Below are positions 1 through 14,500 of a DNA stretch of 64,000 bases, piece by piece. How positions within the stretch are numbered: position 1 is the first letter of the stretch; the number at the start of each line of letters is the position of its first letter. The stretch lies in the NCBI GenBank assembly GCA_035578175.1, contig JAQMRL010000003.1, positions 95,401,969-95,465,968 on the forward strand. Direction: 5' to 3'. Under the pieces are notes generated by a model. That model was given only the letters and a program-made list of their open reading frames with translations. It did not search any database and was not told where the DNA came from. This stretch comes from Catonia carolina (taxonomy: Eukaryota > Arthropoda > Insecta > Hemiptera > Achilidae). The position numbers and the translations under genes are program-made.

Positions 1-259
1 GTACAGTTTACAGCAAATTTGGTCCCCAAGGAATTTGAAAACTAGAAAAACTGTAAATATTTATTTTTACATATAATTATATTAGTAGAAAAAAATCTGA
101 TCAATAGATGGGTACTTAAAACTCAAATTTCTTTATTATTAATGAGAAACGCTATTGCATAAGGTGTACTACCAGTTGAATAAATTTATTTCATTTTTTA
201 TTCATTATAGAGTTATTGCAAAATAACTGAAAATACAATCATGTTCTTGTTGGTTACAG

Positions 260-580
260 TAGCAGAATATGAATTATAAACAAGTTATCATCATCATCAT
301 CATCATCATCCTGTTTAACCCTCTTTCAAGTTTCCTTGGGTTGAACCCTACACAACTCTTCTCCACCTCTTTATATCAATGAATCATATATCATAACTGA
401 ACCCATTCATTTCACTCTTGGTCTGCCACTTGGTCTTTTCCCCTCCATATCAAAGTACAACATCCTTTCCTTTTAGGTAGTCGACCCTCCTCCATCTACT
501 AACATGACCAAATCATCATACCTGTCTGTGTAACTCCGCTCATCAGACTTGGGACCCCAATTATTCCCTAATTACATTAT
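260..580 (-). mobile_element. decayed LINE 3' end with (TCA)n tract
   Basis: A (TCA)n run at 287-310 is followed by sequence that, on the minus strand, gives broken pieces like a LINE C-terminus: a GKRP.GRPR-like stretch and hydrophobic/basic fragments in more than one frame. On the minus strand the repeat would be the element's 3' tail, as in RTE-type LINEs. No frame is open. The LINE assignment is inferred from pattern only. Confidence 0.4.
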
Positions 581-637
581 TTCTCACTATTCAAAAATAA
601 ATCTTTATAATGCATCCTGCAGTTTGAAATTATTTTT

Positions 638-932
638 ATTTCATATAATGAATTAATATAATTATTTCACCAACCTTCTTTTTAAACTGCGTCACCTTTA
701 TTTTTATTCTTACTTACATGTCTTTTGGTGGATCCACCATCATCAGAGTAAATAAAAAATTAAAACTAAAAAAAAATAGAGATAATAATTTTTTTTTTTA
801 GTTTCAATTTTTTTATTTTCTCTGATGATGGTGGATCCACCGAAACACGTGTAAGTAAGAATAAAAATAAAGGTGACACAGTTTAAAAAGAAGGTTGGTG
901 AAATAATTATATTAATTCATTATATATGAAAT
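638..932. repeat. fold-back (inverted-repeat) element
   Basis: Two arms of about 130 bases are near-perfect reverse complements around an A/T-rich centre at about 770-800. Both carry a GGTGGATCCACC core and end in ATATAATTATTTCACC on one side and its complement on the other. It has no coding content. It looks like a hairpin MITE; no target duplication was resolved. Confidence 0.75.
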
Positions 933-2378
933 AGAAATTTCTCACTAAACTTTTTCTTGTCTTTCCTAACACTCTTGAACTCTTGAACTTCATTCCACCT
1001 GTATTGTACTCGCCATCTTCTTTGCAACTTTATTACATTACTGTTGGTTACTTCAGTGTTGAATTGTATAATAACTCAGTAATGAACAAGTAAACTAAAA
1101 TAAAATTTGATCAACAAAATGGAATTCAATTTCTGGTGAAATGATAGCGTACCTCACAACAGATGAAAAGGTCCAAGTTTAAAACTTGGTCAAATGATCA
1201 AATTTTTCAAAACTAAAATAATTATTTGTAGAAGTAAATTCTTTTAAATATAATTCGCACCTAAGATGTTGTCATAGTATAGTGTGTTGGTTTTTTAGTA
1301 TAATGGAGATGTGTTTAGATGCATCATTTTGTTTCTGGTTAAAAATGTTTGTTCGAGTGTCTTGCCTGAAAAATTGCAAATTTGTAATAAATTGAAAATA
1401 ATTTGTCTGATAATGTGTGCATATATTAACATATAAAATTACACAAATTGGGATATTTTTTAAAAAAATATTATGAAACTATAAAAAACTAAATCAGCAA
1501 AAATGACTTGCACACATTTTCCTAACCGCAGGTCAATGAATTTCTATGCCATCAAAATGATATGCATTTAAAAATCAGTCTAACTCAATTTGTTAAAATA
1601 TGATGTTAAATAAATATTATACCATATTATAATATTGTTTTGACATTATTTTTAATACAAGTCAACAGAAAAAATTGTAGATGCATTACAACAGAAATCA
1701 TTCTAGAATATTGTATTTTTTAATACCAAATGTGAAAGAAAGAGCTAGAATAATTTGTGACTGAAGTTTACAAATAGGTTCAGTTTATACAACCATTCTC
1801 TAAGGCAGCTCTAATGAAAAGTAAACCATTTTATACCATAAAAAGATTTCTTGGTTGAAAAACTTTTGACAAAACTCAACAATGGGCTATTTTGTGAATG
1901 AAAAATTGAATTTTTCTGAAAACTAAAAATTGAGATAATTTAAAATTCTGAATGATAGAACCTTTTAGTAGTTATGAATAGTTTACAGAGATGTGTGATG
2001 AAATGATTAGAATGCAAAAGAAAAAGGAAAAACAATGGAAGAATGTATTCAGTTATCGGTGAACTGGTAAATACGTCAAAGCAATTTAAAAATTTTTCAC
2101 CTAAAATTGGATGATTTATTTTCTAATTGATAGATAATATGGATCTCTTACGTACTGCTATGAAATTTAAAAAAAAATAGATTTAAGTAACTCCAGTAAT
2201 TTTAAAAACTATGAATATTCAACCTTTCCCCCCTACACACTCCTGGACAATATATAGGCTATAGATGATTTTTAATTTTTTTAAATTAAATCCCGATTTG
2301 AGTAGTAGTTTGTTCATGCACACAATATCACAATGAAAATATGTATTACGATTGTATAAATAAAATAAATCTACAAAC
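933..2378. other. AT-rich stretch, no gene recognised
   Basis: I see no convincing exon, RNA gene or element here. It lies downstream of the last exon I could place of the long minus-strand gene, so a further 3' exon or a 3' UTR may be hidden in it. Confidence 0.5.
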
Positions 2379-2522
2379 TTCTTTCAGACATGTTGGCTGG
2401 TGAGAAAAGGCACATTGCAACAACTGAGTTTGTGTTTGTAACATCTTACGTTCATTTTGAACACTATTTATGTCCTCTTTCATGCTGCATACAACATTTT
2501 CCATTTGTTCTATTTGAGATTC
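2379..2522 (-). CDS. exon 13 (last found) of the coiled-coil gene
   Basis: This exon has 48 codons in phase 0, after a TCTGCAG acceptor. It is rich in Gln, Glu and Met and likely continues a coiled coil; its 3' part holds three of its four Cys. The donor GTTTGT is weak, so the 3' edge is the least certain of the set. Confidence 0.65.
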
Positions 2523-5500
2523 CTGCAGATAAAAGAAAACTAAAAGTATAAAGAATCTTTAATAGGGTAGTTTGCACAAACTGTCCATATGAGTCATCAA
2601 ATAGGCGCTTTAATAACAACAAATGAAGTGACAGCATTAAGTACAAATATTTGTATCTTCTCACACATTTTTATTCTTTCCTACTTAAAAAAATTTCCTC
2701 AAGACAGGATGAAAATAATCCTTAGAGTTCTGCACAGATAAATTAAAATATTATTTTTCATAGTTATGCAGATCAGGTGAAAACTTGATATGAACTGAGA
2801 GCATGTCAAGTTTTAGAAATGTTGAGTTTTATAAAAACAAAATAGGAATAATTAACAACTCCTTGTTTAATGATATAAATGCTTTTTAACCCTAGAAAGC
2901 TAATGTGTCGTATTTCCTACGAGCGCGAATCAGTTTTTTCGTTCCCTCCCCCTGAAATGGCAAGCAATAGATTCGTCCATTACGGTCTACTCATATACCA
3001 TACTGACCTGTCTAGTCATGCTTCAGTTTGCAATTAGTGCAGTATTTCAGTCCGTTTTTTTGAATACCACTCGTAAATTTTACGACTCATTAGCCTTAGC
3101 GTATACATGTTTAGCGAATACATGTGTAGCCGAAAAACCAGAAGGTGGCCAATCTGTATGTTTTTCGGTATGATAAACAACACATTGGTGAATTCTTACG
3201 TTATTTATGTCCACAACATTGCTAAGCTGGGCCAAAAACCAAAGTCAAGGCGTAATTTTGCAAAAGAACTTCATCATGAACTAGTGGCACCGTGGTTAGG
3301 GGTACGTTTGGAAACCTCAAATTTACGAAGGCAACTCCGGCAATCCATTGCAGATATATTGGGTGTACCATTGCCGAAACCTCAAGTTGGTCATCCTGAA
3401 CAAGGTGCAAGAACGATTTGCAAGATATGTCCATCTGCCAAAAGGAGAATGACGTCCGTGTACTGCCGTGCGTGCAACAAGCCGATTTGTGCCGAGCATC
3501 GTGCAAAGTGCTGTGTTTAGTGTGCTGAAGAACTTTGAAAACCGTTCATAGCATAAAACATTAGTTTAAAATATACACTTTTAATTGTATTTAATAAAAA
3601 TAAGTTTTTTCACCTAAAACAATTTCATTTTATACACATACCGTCAGTTGTAAATTTTACGATACATTAGCTTTAATGAAACTTTTTGATAACATTAGCT
3701 TTCTAGGGTTAAACAATTAAAACAGTACATATTCATGATTATTTATGAAACATTCAAATAATAAAATTAATATCAAAAAATTATAAATTTATATCGTGAA
3801 AAACTTCAGAAAACAAAAGAAATTGAACTTACATCCACTTCTTAGTAAACTTGTGATTTTTAATTATTTTTCACTTTGGTTTTTACGCTTAGCTGCTTGG
3901 ATATAAAACTGCTGCATGGATATAAAATATCCACTGACACTGCATGTCGTTCAAACACTGCGCACCCTTGACTGCTTTTGAACTTTCACTATGACTCATT
4001 ATTTCATTCTTCTCGACATCTTAATTCTCATTATCCTTGTTCATTTTCTCAGTTGCTATGATCTTGTGATATGGTAAGAATGCACTGGCTTCCATCAAGA
4101 TTCATCTATTTCCTAATATCACCATTCATAGCCTCTTTGCTTTCCTGAAATTCTCTTTAGTACATTGACAAGTTATTCAGAATGCTCTTCCGTTTTATTT
4201 TCTGAAAATTCATCTCCTAATAATCAAGTAGCTTATCTAAGAGCAAACAAGAGTTATTAGTTCAAAATCTTTCCAGGAATCAATCACCCAGGCTCCTCCA
4301 CCAAGCAAAATCTGGCAGGGCTATTGAGAAATTGGTGTCAAGTTTGTAAGACTGTACTGTATTCAGTTTTAACAACAGAATCTAAGTCACCAATTATTTA
4401 AAATTACAAATTACTGTAAACAGTTAATTTAAAAGTAACTCTTTTAGCTGTAAAATATTTGATGAGTAAAATATGTATACAAATATGTATATATGTATGC
4501 TACGTAAAGCATTGTATTGTATGCAATAAAAAATTTTCAAAAAATAATTTATATTTTCAAGACTAAAAGTGAACTACAACTCTACAAACAACCGTTTATA
4601 AAAATTTAGAAAAAAAACATCAATATTGAAGTTCTTTTCCTTAACAGAAACAGGGTGTACTCTACAGTCACAATTATCAAATAAATAATTACTACCAAAA
4701 ACACCAAATTGTAATTCTACATACAATATCTCTGTTAGGCATTCCTCCAGTGTCCCATTCTGGAAGTGCTCCCGCAAATTTTAAATACAGTTCACGTTTG
4801 CACATTGGTGGATGGGGAGGCTAAAAAAATAAGAAAATTTAACAATAATTGACTTGGATTAGTTATATAGAATCCTAAAACACAAAACTTTATTTATAAA
4901 AATCATGTACAAATTATGGATCAAATGCATTATAACAATACTTTACAGTTCTAAATACTTCATTGTAGAAATAATTTGTGTGTAAAAATTATTAACATAG
5001 TTTTTCTACAATAGACTTGAAAGACTTATCTTTTAATTTACTTTTCCTTATTCACTTTTGGGTTTGTAGGAGATGCGATTGGGCTAAGTAATGAACAACA
5101 GATCCATTGTAAAACCACGGCTCGAGTTTACTTTCTAACTCTTCACACACAGACGAGATGGAATTATGGTATGCAGGTATCTACAAAATAGTGTGATTGC
5201 AATGGAAATTGAAGTTAGAATGGCAAATGGAAGAGATTGTCGCCACCGGCTTTTAGTAGCGCAGTCTGTAGAGCTCATAGGACTGGCAGGGCATCGGCGG
5301 CGTAGTTCAAAAGTAAAAACAGCGAAGGGGGAGGTCGTCTTTACCGCTGCCTAAATGATTAGGAGCAGTCGCCAATGCAGCGCACACCTTTCACCGCTGC
5401 CTCCGAAGAGGAGTCGCCAGTAAAGCAAAGGGGGTCGTCTGTACCGCTGCCTAATCAAATAGGAGCAGTCGCCGATGCAGCGAGCACCTTTTACCGCTGC

Positions 5501-8500
5501 CTACGAAGAGGAACAGTCGCTGGTGAAGCGAGGGGCAAAGAAGGGAGGTGAAGTAGCAGAAAGAAATACTCAATGTAGAGTGCTAAATCTTCTCCATATC
5601 GACCCTCTCGTATGAGCGGATCGATACTGACTGTTCACCTTCTCCACTATCGCATTCGCCAGTGCGTAGATACATATGTTGCCACTTGGCACATGCACTG
5701 CGAGAGGTGCGACCGCTGCGCTATCTATCGGCAGCAGCAACCGCATCACAGCACCAACAGTGTGCAAAACATGAACTACGGACCAGCGTAAAAGTAGTAC
5801 AGTATCAAGATGACATAAAATCTTTGCGTCCCGTAATATTTTGAGCTGGAGTGCAACCATGGAAGTCAAAAGGTGACTGTACAAAGCAATAATTGAAATT
5901 ATTGCTATTTTTAGAGCAGAGGTGTAGGAGATGTAGATAGAAATGTAAAGGCCAATTGCTGTGAGCCCTAAGCTATGCATGCGCATACTTGACTTCGACC
6001 CTGCATACCCCTCCGACCTACAGTTAGATGTACAGTCAGAGTGTCGCTGAAAATTGATAACACCCATTGTATTTTGTAGGCATGCAGTCCATTGTTGATT
6101 ACAAACACTGCACTCTTGTAGTACATACAAGACTGTACTAATGCAGACACAGTTTTGCCTAGCGTTCTCCTTACGAAAATCTATACAATACTGGAAGCAA
6201 AGGAAATTTACTACTGGCATTGGAGTTGTGGAGTCACAAAATTGGACAGACTTAGAACTAAGATTATCAGGACTAGAACTAGAATGGATGTAGACATTGT
6301 GGGAACAATGGTGTTTTTAAATGGTTAACTGGTGCGGGTACATCAGGAGAATGCCTGAAGGTAGATGGCCTCAGGTGATATGACGGTGGATGCTGGGGAC
6401 AAAGCAGAGGGAGACCAAAGTTGCACTGGTGGGAGGGTGTTTATAAGGTAATGAGACTTAGATACTTGAGGAAGGATAATTGAATTGTGGTGAGGGTACA
6501 AGAAATGCTGGAGGTTGTAGTCCACTCACATATTTATATATCTATGAATGTATTCATACTGATAAGTTCTTTTTTGCCCGATAAATTTGACATTTATCAT
6601 AAAATATGCACCCCTACATTTCAAAAAGTGACATTTTTAACTTTGCAATTATCTGCATTTTTTTATTTCAACAAAAATAATATCAGTTGTGTTTCGAAGA
6701 ACAATCTTTCTTAGCAGGGTTATGCAAATCATACATCATTGTGACGTTACAGTATGAACGTATGGGAGGGGTAACATTACACAAAAAAAAAACACAATGA
6801 AATCGAATATAAAAATTTAGGAAGTCATCAAACAGATCAATCAATCAGGTAACAAATATACTTGATCCAATATTATTTTATCAAATCAGTATTACGCCAT
6901 GTGTCTTATCACATACACATTATTATTAATGGTGGTATGGGAATGCTGACAGAACCTCAAGGAACTGGTTGGAAACAACAGGTTATATTGGTAACCGGAA
7001 TATTTGCATTTTTCAGTGTGCACATTGATTTACTTTTAAAATAGTAGGTCTAAATATACCCAAAAATTTAAACAAGTGAAACTTATTAAGCCAGATAAGT
7101 AGAAGCCCTACAATACTCATAACAACTCTGAGATTTGTGTTGGATCTGATGAGTGCGCATAAAAATAAGATAAAACAAGAACAGCATTTTCATTTTGTTG
7201 TACTTTATTTCAGCCACTAATAACCAGTTTATTTATAGTTTCTTAAATGAAATATCTATGATGGTTAATTTAATTTAGGTAGCCCATTTACTTTTATAAT
7301 TTAACTATTGTCTGTCTATAACTTGATGGCCTCCAGCAGAAAGGAGCAATATGCGGGTTGTAAAACCATTTCAGAAAACATATCTTATTTTTTTTAAGTA
7401 ACTGAATCTTGTCGGAAAAAACATATTTTTATAAAACTAATTATTTCACACATTTTATGTTCTATAAAATTATTTCAAAAAAACAGTAACTTAATGAGAT
7501 TATGTATAATGTAGTAAATGTTTTGTTTTTGAAGAAAAAAGTGTATTTTTCAAATACATCGTTATTGTTCAACTATATTAAATAATTCTTTCACTAAAAA
7601 TTAATTAAAATTTTCTCATTATTTCATTTTTAAATTGTGCACAGTTATCTTTAAATATGGAAAATTTTCTCACATGCTGACTTATATGTCTTGTTTCACA
7701 ATTTTACAAAAATGTTTAATGAAAATACCTCTAACTTAAAAAGTGCTGATTTTCTGTTAAATTTTATTGCATCAACGTTTTCCATAATTATTACAGAACA
7801 AACCCACCACATATTATGTTAATCCATACAATACTTGTTGAACAATGACGAAGTATTTGAAAAAAATATGCTTTTTTCTTCAAAAACAAAACTTTTACTA
7901 AATTATAAGTTATCTCATTAAGCATGTGTTTTTCCTAATAATTTTGTACACAAAAACCATGCGAAATACTTTGTCTTATAAACATACGTTAGTTCTGACA
8001 AGTTTTGTTACTTAAAAAAAATAAACAAATGTTTACTGAAATGGTTTTACAATCCGCATTTTGCTCCTCTCTGCCGAAGTCCATCAAGTTATAGACAGAC
8101 AATAGTTTTTTTTAATGGACAAACAGAAAACGAAAATTAGCTTAGAATAGATGAAGGAGCAAATAGAAGAGTAGGAGAAATGGTTGGTACAAATTATAAT
8201 ACTAATATATTTTATAGTAGGCCTACCACAATATTACAAACAATAGTACACACCTGACATGTTTCAAGTAATTTCTTCTGAAGATCACAATTCTCTTTTG
8301 AAATTAACTTCATTTCTGACCGAAGGCATTCAACCTGTTTTTGAAGTGCTTCAAGTTTTCTGTCCTTACAAAGTAAAGCCTCTTGAAGCTGGTACCTATT
8401 AAATTGATTTATTAAACTAACTATGAGAACTAGTACATTTGTCAAAAAAACTATGTGTTTTATTAAATTAACAAGAATGATAACCTTAATTAATAACAGT

Positions 8501-11500
8501 TGTTTCAGATACCGAAAGGCAATTTTTTTTATTACATTTGCAACAGTTATTTGTATTTTGTCACCATGTTCTTCCATACTGTAGTGAAAAATACCATGTT
8601 AACCATTAAGGATAAGAATATATCTACATCAATAATCAATATTGTTAATATTAATACTACATTATATTATATTTAATATTATAATATTTATTATCAAAAG
8701 CACATTTATAAATAAAATTAACCTCATATACACGAGACAGAATTATTCAATGTTCCTGAGACATCTAAAATTTGACTTGTGCTAATTATAAAGAAGTAAA
8801 GTTTGTTTATCTACATAAAATACTCTCTGAAACTACCCAACTGAATTCAAAAACTTTTTCACTGGTGGAGAACTTAGAGCTTTCTGTGCAATACAAGCTA
8901 TATGGCATTACACAATTCCCAAATTAAACAAATATTGCGATTGGTAAACTGAAGTGATCTTTTATTTCATTTTTCTAGCATTTGGGAAAGTTATTTCTTT
9001 TATTGGGTATATCACTTACATTTTATTATGCAGTCAGGTATAATACACTCAGGTTATCAGGTAAATTACAGTACAGCTGGTCTGAGAGCTTGGATTTGCT
9101 GCATGAACAGAGAGGGGATAGTCTATTTGCCAGTGCATTATAGAGTTCTATAAAAACCTAAATAAAAACAACTACTATAAAACCCTGTTAAACAATCCTA
9201 GACTACACGGACCTGATAAGAGGCAAAATGAGCACAATATATTGTTCACATTGCAGCTAATTTAAGCTGTCAAACAACCTCTACCGCATTACTAAATATA
9301 AGAAACATCACTTTCACTCTTTCTGTTTTTCAAAATTTTTAACAAGTAGGACAGATATCCATAAAAAATGTCATATCTTATTTATTCATAGAAAGCTATG
9401 AAAACCTTCCAAAATCAGTGATAGTACTATTTTTTTTAAAAAAGAATTTACCTACTTTTTCTTGTAACACACATTCAGTTACTCTTTGGTTGTATTTCTC
9501 CTTCCACTGGTGATACACAAAATTCCTGTTTCTAGTACTTTATTTTTGTAAAGAGTGATTTAGCTTTAAACATGTAAGGTTATACAAGGAGTTATAGGAG
9601 AAGAAAGCTTTAAGTTTGGTTTGGCATGAAGTTCAGCAAGTGGGGAGTTACTGGTATTAATAAAAACTATACTAAAAAGAAAAGTAGGAAAATATTACCG
9701 GCTCCCTTCCATTTCCGCAGCTTCATGAGCTAATTTTTCTTGCATTTTAATACTAGAGCTCAGCTTCTGTGTTAAATCTTTTACACTCTGTTAACATAAA
9801 ACAAGTACATTTAATAAAAGAAAAATCTTTGTGAACATTATTAATTTGAGTATACCTTAACTTTTTTTGTAGATATCAGAAAAACCTATGAAGTCATATG
9901 GGAAATTCATAGGTGTATTATGTTAAGGAGAAGAACAATTTTATCTTTTGTACTAGTCACAGTAGAATACACTAAATAAACTAAAGAGGTTAATACAAGG
10001 AGAGACCCAAAAGAAACTACTGAAGTGCACAGCCAAACCCCTACGCATAGTAGAGTGTTTTCCCACATGGTGGATGGTGGATTTTATTTTGTTTTGTTAA
10101 ATGCATCTCGGAGACCCCCATGGAAGTATAGAACATGTCAAAAACTATAAGTTAATAAATTTGAATTACACATTAACCTACTACTGGAAGCTTACTTACA
10201 TATTATTAGTTCATTAAGTATGTCATCTAATATTTACCTCCATAGTACACATTTTTCTTAGCGTTCACTTGGATGTTTAGGGTGTTAAAATACTATTTAG
10301 AAAGAAATTCCAGTAAACTATAAAAAATTTCATCAATCAGGTAATTTTTCAGTTTTTAATTAATGCAAGTTAGCTCATTTTAAAAATTGTAGTAATTTAT
10401 TGATGTATTTTCTACCCACACAAGTAGGTTTTTGTCCAAACAGTTTAGTGTTGCAATTAGCCACATAATAATTGTTAAAGAGTCAATTTTTTAATAAGCT
10501 TTTCATATGCAATTAGAACACAAGCCTTGTAGAGACATTCCCAAATCAGTTGTTCAAGTGGCATCTGCTTAGGAAGATCTGCTGACCGTAGTATTGTTTA
10601 CCCCAATTGTTCTCATTCGTCGCCTGGGAAACTGTCATGGTAATGAGTCAGTTCGAAATTTTGCTTCCTGCTCAAAAAATCAACAACAGAATCTCATCAA
10701 TGTTTCAACAGGCTTATAAGAACAATGTTTCAACGGGCTATGAGCTGTTCACAAGTTTTAAAGTTGTTTAGGCGTTTCAAACAAAGTGAGATGAGTTTTG
10801 AAGTTAATGCTCATTCTGAGCGCCCTTATCATCTCAAACAATGAAAACATTTAACCAATCTGTCAAAAAATTAATGAGGGTTATCATTTCACAATCAACG
10901 AAATTTCAGAAGGGACTGGAGTGAGTAGGAGCTTGTGCCAGTGGATTTTGACAAGAGAATTTCTGATCAGTGAATGGTTCCTTTATGATGACAAGGCCCC
11001 CCCCCCATAAACATCCTTGTCTCCCAAGGGTTGGCTATCATTCCCACCCTCCATATTTGCCAGACCTAGCCTGAAGTGACACTTTTGTTCCAGAAAATTA
11101 CGAAGTTTAAAAGGAAAACTTTTTAATGATGTGGAGGCTGTGGGAAAGAAGCCTGGACAAGTACTCTCCATCTAATTGAGATACTTTGAAGGAGAGTAAA
11201 AGAATATTGTAAGAACTTAATAAATTAATCTTTTAGAATAAAGATCCTGTATTTTGAGTCTTCTTGTAGATGGAGAATCTATAAAATCAAATGACTAGAA
11301 AATTGGAATGTAAAAAAATGCTTGTAGTCTTATATTTTGATCTTTTATAAAAACAATATATAAAAACTAAAATATGGCTACTAGAGAGAATGTTAAAACC
11401 AAAATGTGAGATAATAGATTGTGCAAGAACAAATTTTTTTAGGCGAAAAACCGATGCGGTTGCTATCGTATGATACCCTGAGTTAGAATGTATAAAACCT

Positions 11501-14500
11501 CAACCCAGAATGTTCACTAACTTTATGTTAACCTTAGGATAACCTAAATTATTATAAATAAAATATTTATATGAATACCACACACTTTATGAACTAAATA
11601 TCACAGGCAACTTAACACTGTACATATACTAAAATTTAAGATCACCGAGAAATAACAACTAATATCACAGACATGAATTTAGCACCAAGGTAGAGGCTGT
11701 AATGTGCCTTTAACATTAAAAAAAAATGATTAAAAATTTAATAATCAAAGTGATTTCTGTTTGCCAGTGGCTGTATCCACTAAAGCCATAAAAATAACAA
11801 ACCAGGCCTTTACTTCTTGTCTTCATTTCCTATTGCATTTAATTTAAGTAATACAAGATGTGTTGTTAATGGAATAGTTATACCTATCTTAGATATTTTT
11901 CCAGAAAAATATTCTGCCAAATTTGAACAATTACCTCTTCGTCCTCCAGTGGTTTTGCTGGTTCACAAATAATTATCTTAGGTATATCATGTTCCTTGCC
12001 TGTACCACAAATAACAACTTGAGGAAGTTTATTTTGAAGTTCAGTCAATTTCTTTTCTTCAGATGATGTTAAATGGATACCTTCCTAAAATATTACAAAC
12101 CAAAAATATCAGAATATAAATTTTTAAGACCCATGTTATAAAACTCAGCCGTAATGTTTCAACATGTTATTTCTGTAGTGTGTGCTTTTGCTTGCATTGT
12201 TTGACTCTTCAGAGTTATGAAATGTGTCTGTAGGCTTCTTTAGTTGGGACCCAAAGACAGCCTACTTTTTTCTTCCTCAATTGAAGTTTTTAGGTGCATT
12301 ACTATCATAGATAACTTTGCTCAAACATCATCAATTTCATGGTAAATTTCTTCTATTTACTGCAATCAATTTTAGACAAAAATTAGTTTAGACGAAAACC
12401 TATTACAAAAAAATAATACTGTGGTATAAGTATCTTAAACAGCAAATATCAGTAAAGTCAAATATTAGACACTATTCTCTCACAAACACAGTCTGGCTTT
12501 CGTCCTGGAAGATCTTTTTCAATACTGTTTTTGGGCACTAACAATTAATTGAAAAATAAAGAGAATTTAATGTAATTACATTTATGGCATTTGTAGATGA
12601 GCAGAAGGTCTTTGATAAAGTTTATAGAACTCATTTATAGAAGCTGATGATGGAAAAATGTATACCTTTGCACTCCAATAGAATAATACAGATTATTATA
12701 TTAATTCGTTACTATCAAGATGGTAAATGGTAATACTGAATGAAGCGTTTCACAAGATATTTGACAGGTATACCCTTTGTCACCAATTTTGTTCAATTTG
12801 TGTATTGATGCCATCATTGTTGATAGAATGACTGCACACAAAGGGTTTTGTAAATACACCTCCCTTAAAAATGTTGGCAAAAAAATTGATGTCAAGGAAC
12901 TGGGGAAGGATTTACCTCCAGATAGCAAACAAGCTTATCTTAAGTTTTAAATCCTGAAAGTATTCATAATTATATAGTTTATTTAGCATATTGAATGGTT
13001 TTCTATAACTTCATTCATGAATAAAACAAATAATTGTACTCTTAGCATAAATGTAAAATGAAAAACATTATAAAAATTGAATTTACCCCATATCCAGGAC
13101 ATTCTCCTCTTCTAGCTGGTTTATCCTAAAATTAAAAGAAAAAACAGAATAATTTTACTTAATTATGAGAATCACTCAGATCAGAAATTAATACAATTGT
13201 TTCAGCAAGCTTACATAAAATATTATTTATCATGGTAATCTCCAGTAAGATGAGAATAACTGAATACTTAAATTTGAACAAAATATGTATTTTGTTCACC
13301 ATCGATCAACGGTTATCCGAAAAGGTGGCAATCAAGGCAAACCAGCTTTCCTGGGTGATCTGATTGTGGTGGGAATGCTCCAGGCTCACCTTGAAATAGT
13401 GAAACATATGTTAGAACTTTAAAAAATTGTTAACAAAAATGTTAAAATGCTAAACAAAAATCATTTATGCTTTTCTTCTTCCCCCTACTAAAACACCCTT
13501 AACTAACTAAATTTTTAATTTGGCAGTTACTATTTGGTTGGGTGATGGGGAGGGTCATAAGATACATTTTCCCAGGACACTTCAACATTTATAGATGACC
13601 CCGCTTCTACTGCATAAAATATGATTTTCTAGAGAGTTGAGATTTGGCATACTTATAATTTTTAAACTGTATTATGATACATCCATTTAACTTGCAGAAA
13701 ACCCTCTAGAAAACTGAAAATATTTTTTAATTTTAACGGTCGAATATAAATTAAGAAATTTGAAAGGGGGTACCGGGGCCATAAAGCATGAGTTTAAAAA
13801 GAGTAAAAATAAAAGTTGTCATGTGACATAAATAAATACAACGTTTATAACTCTACGAATATTTAAATTCCTAAGTGATTTTAACTTCAGTTAATTTCTG
13901 GAGTGCTAATCAATCAGTTTTTAAGATTCTTATGATCAGAGAACCCTTATACTAAACCGATTTAAAAAAAAGAAGTGTAATACTGTAAATCTATTAGACA
14001 GATACTTAATTCTTAAAAGACAAATTTAACCATTTCCAGCCAAATGGATCCAAATGAACCCAATACAAACAGTAAAATAACTTTAACAGCTAAATCCCCC
14101 TGGGTTCATTTGTACACCCATCCCTTCTCTTATGTTTTTTGTTGCTATAGTTGCAACGCTAGTTGCCAGCTGTTCTTCTAAATTAATTATTCATAATCTA
14201 ACCTGAGTTCCAAGTTTTAATGGAACTACTACTCTAATGGTGATATTGCAAGGTTTGAATTTCCACACAATCTGCTTTTCTCTTCTGCTAAGCAACCAAC
14301 ATCTGATAATGTAATTACAGTCAAACCAATCGTAACGACAATCCCTGTTTACAACCAATTTTTTGAAGAACAGGTTGTTTTTATTTTGCGTGATACCCAT
14401 GTTTTTTAACTCTCTTACACATGACCACCTCACTTTAAGGCCTGCAACCACCGCGCTGCTGCATTCCATTCTTGTTCCAACCACAAAATATTTAAAGTTT

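Noticed and set aside
5321..5540. CRISPR-like array
   Set aside because: Units are contiguous and diverged, without unique spacers, and the DNA is eukaryotic.
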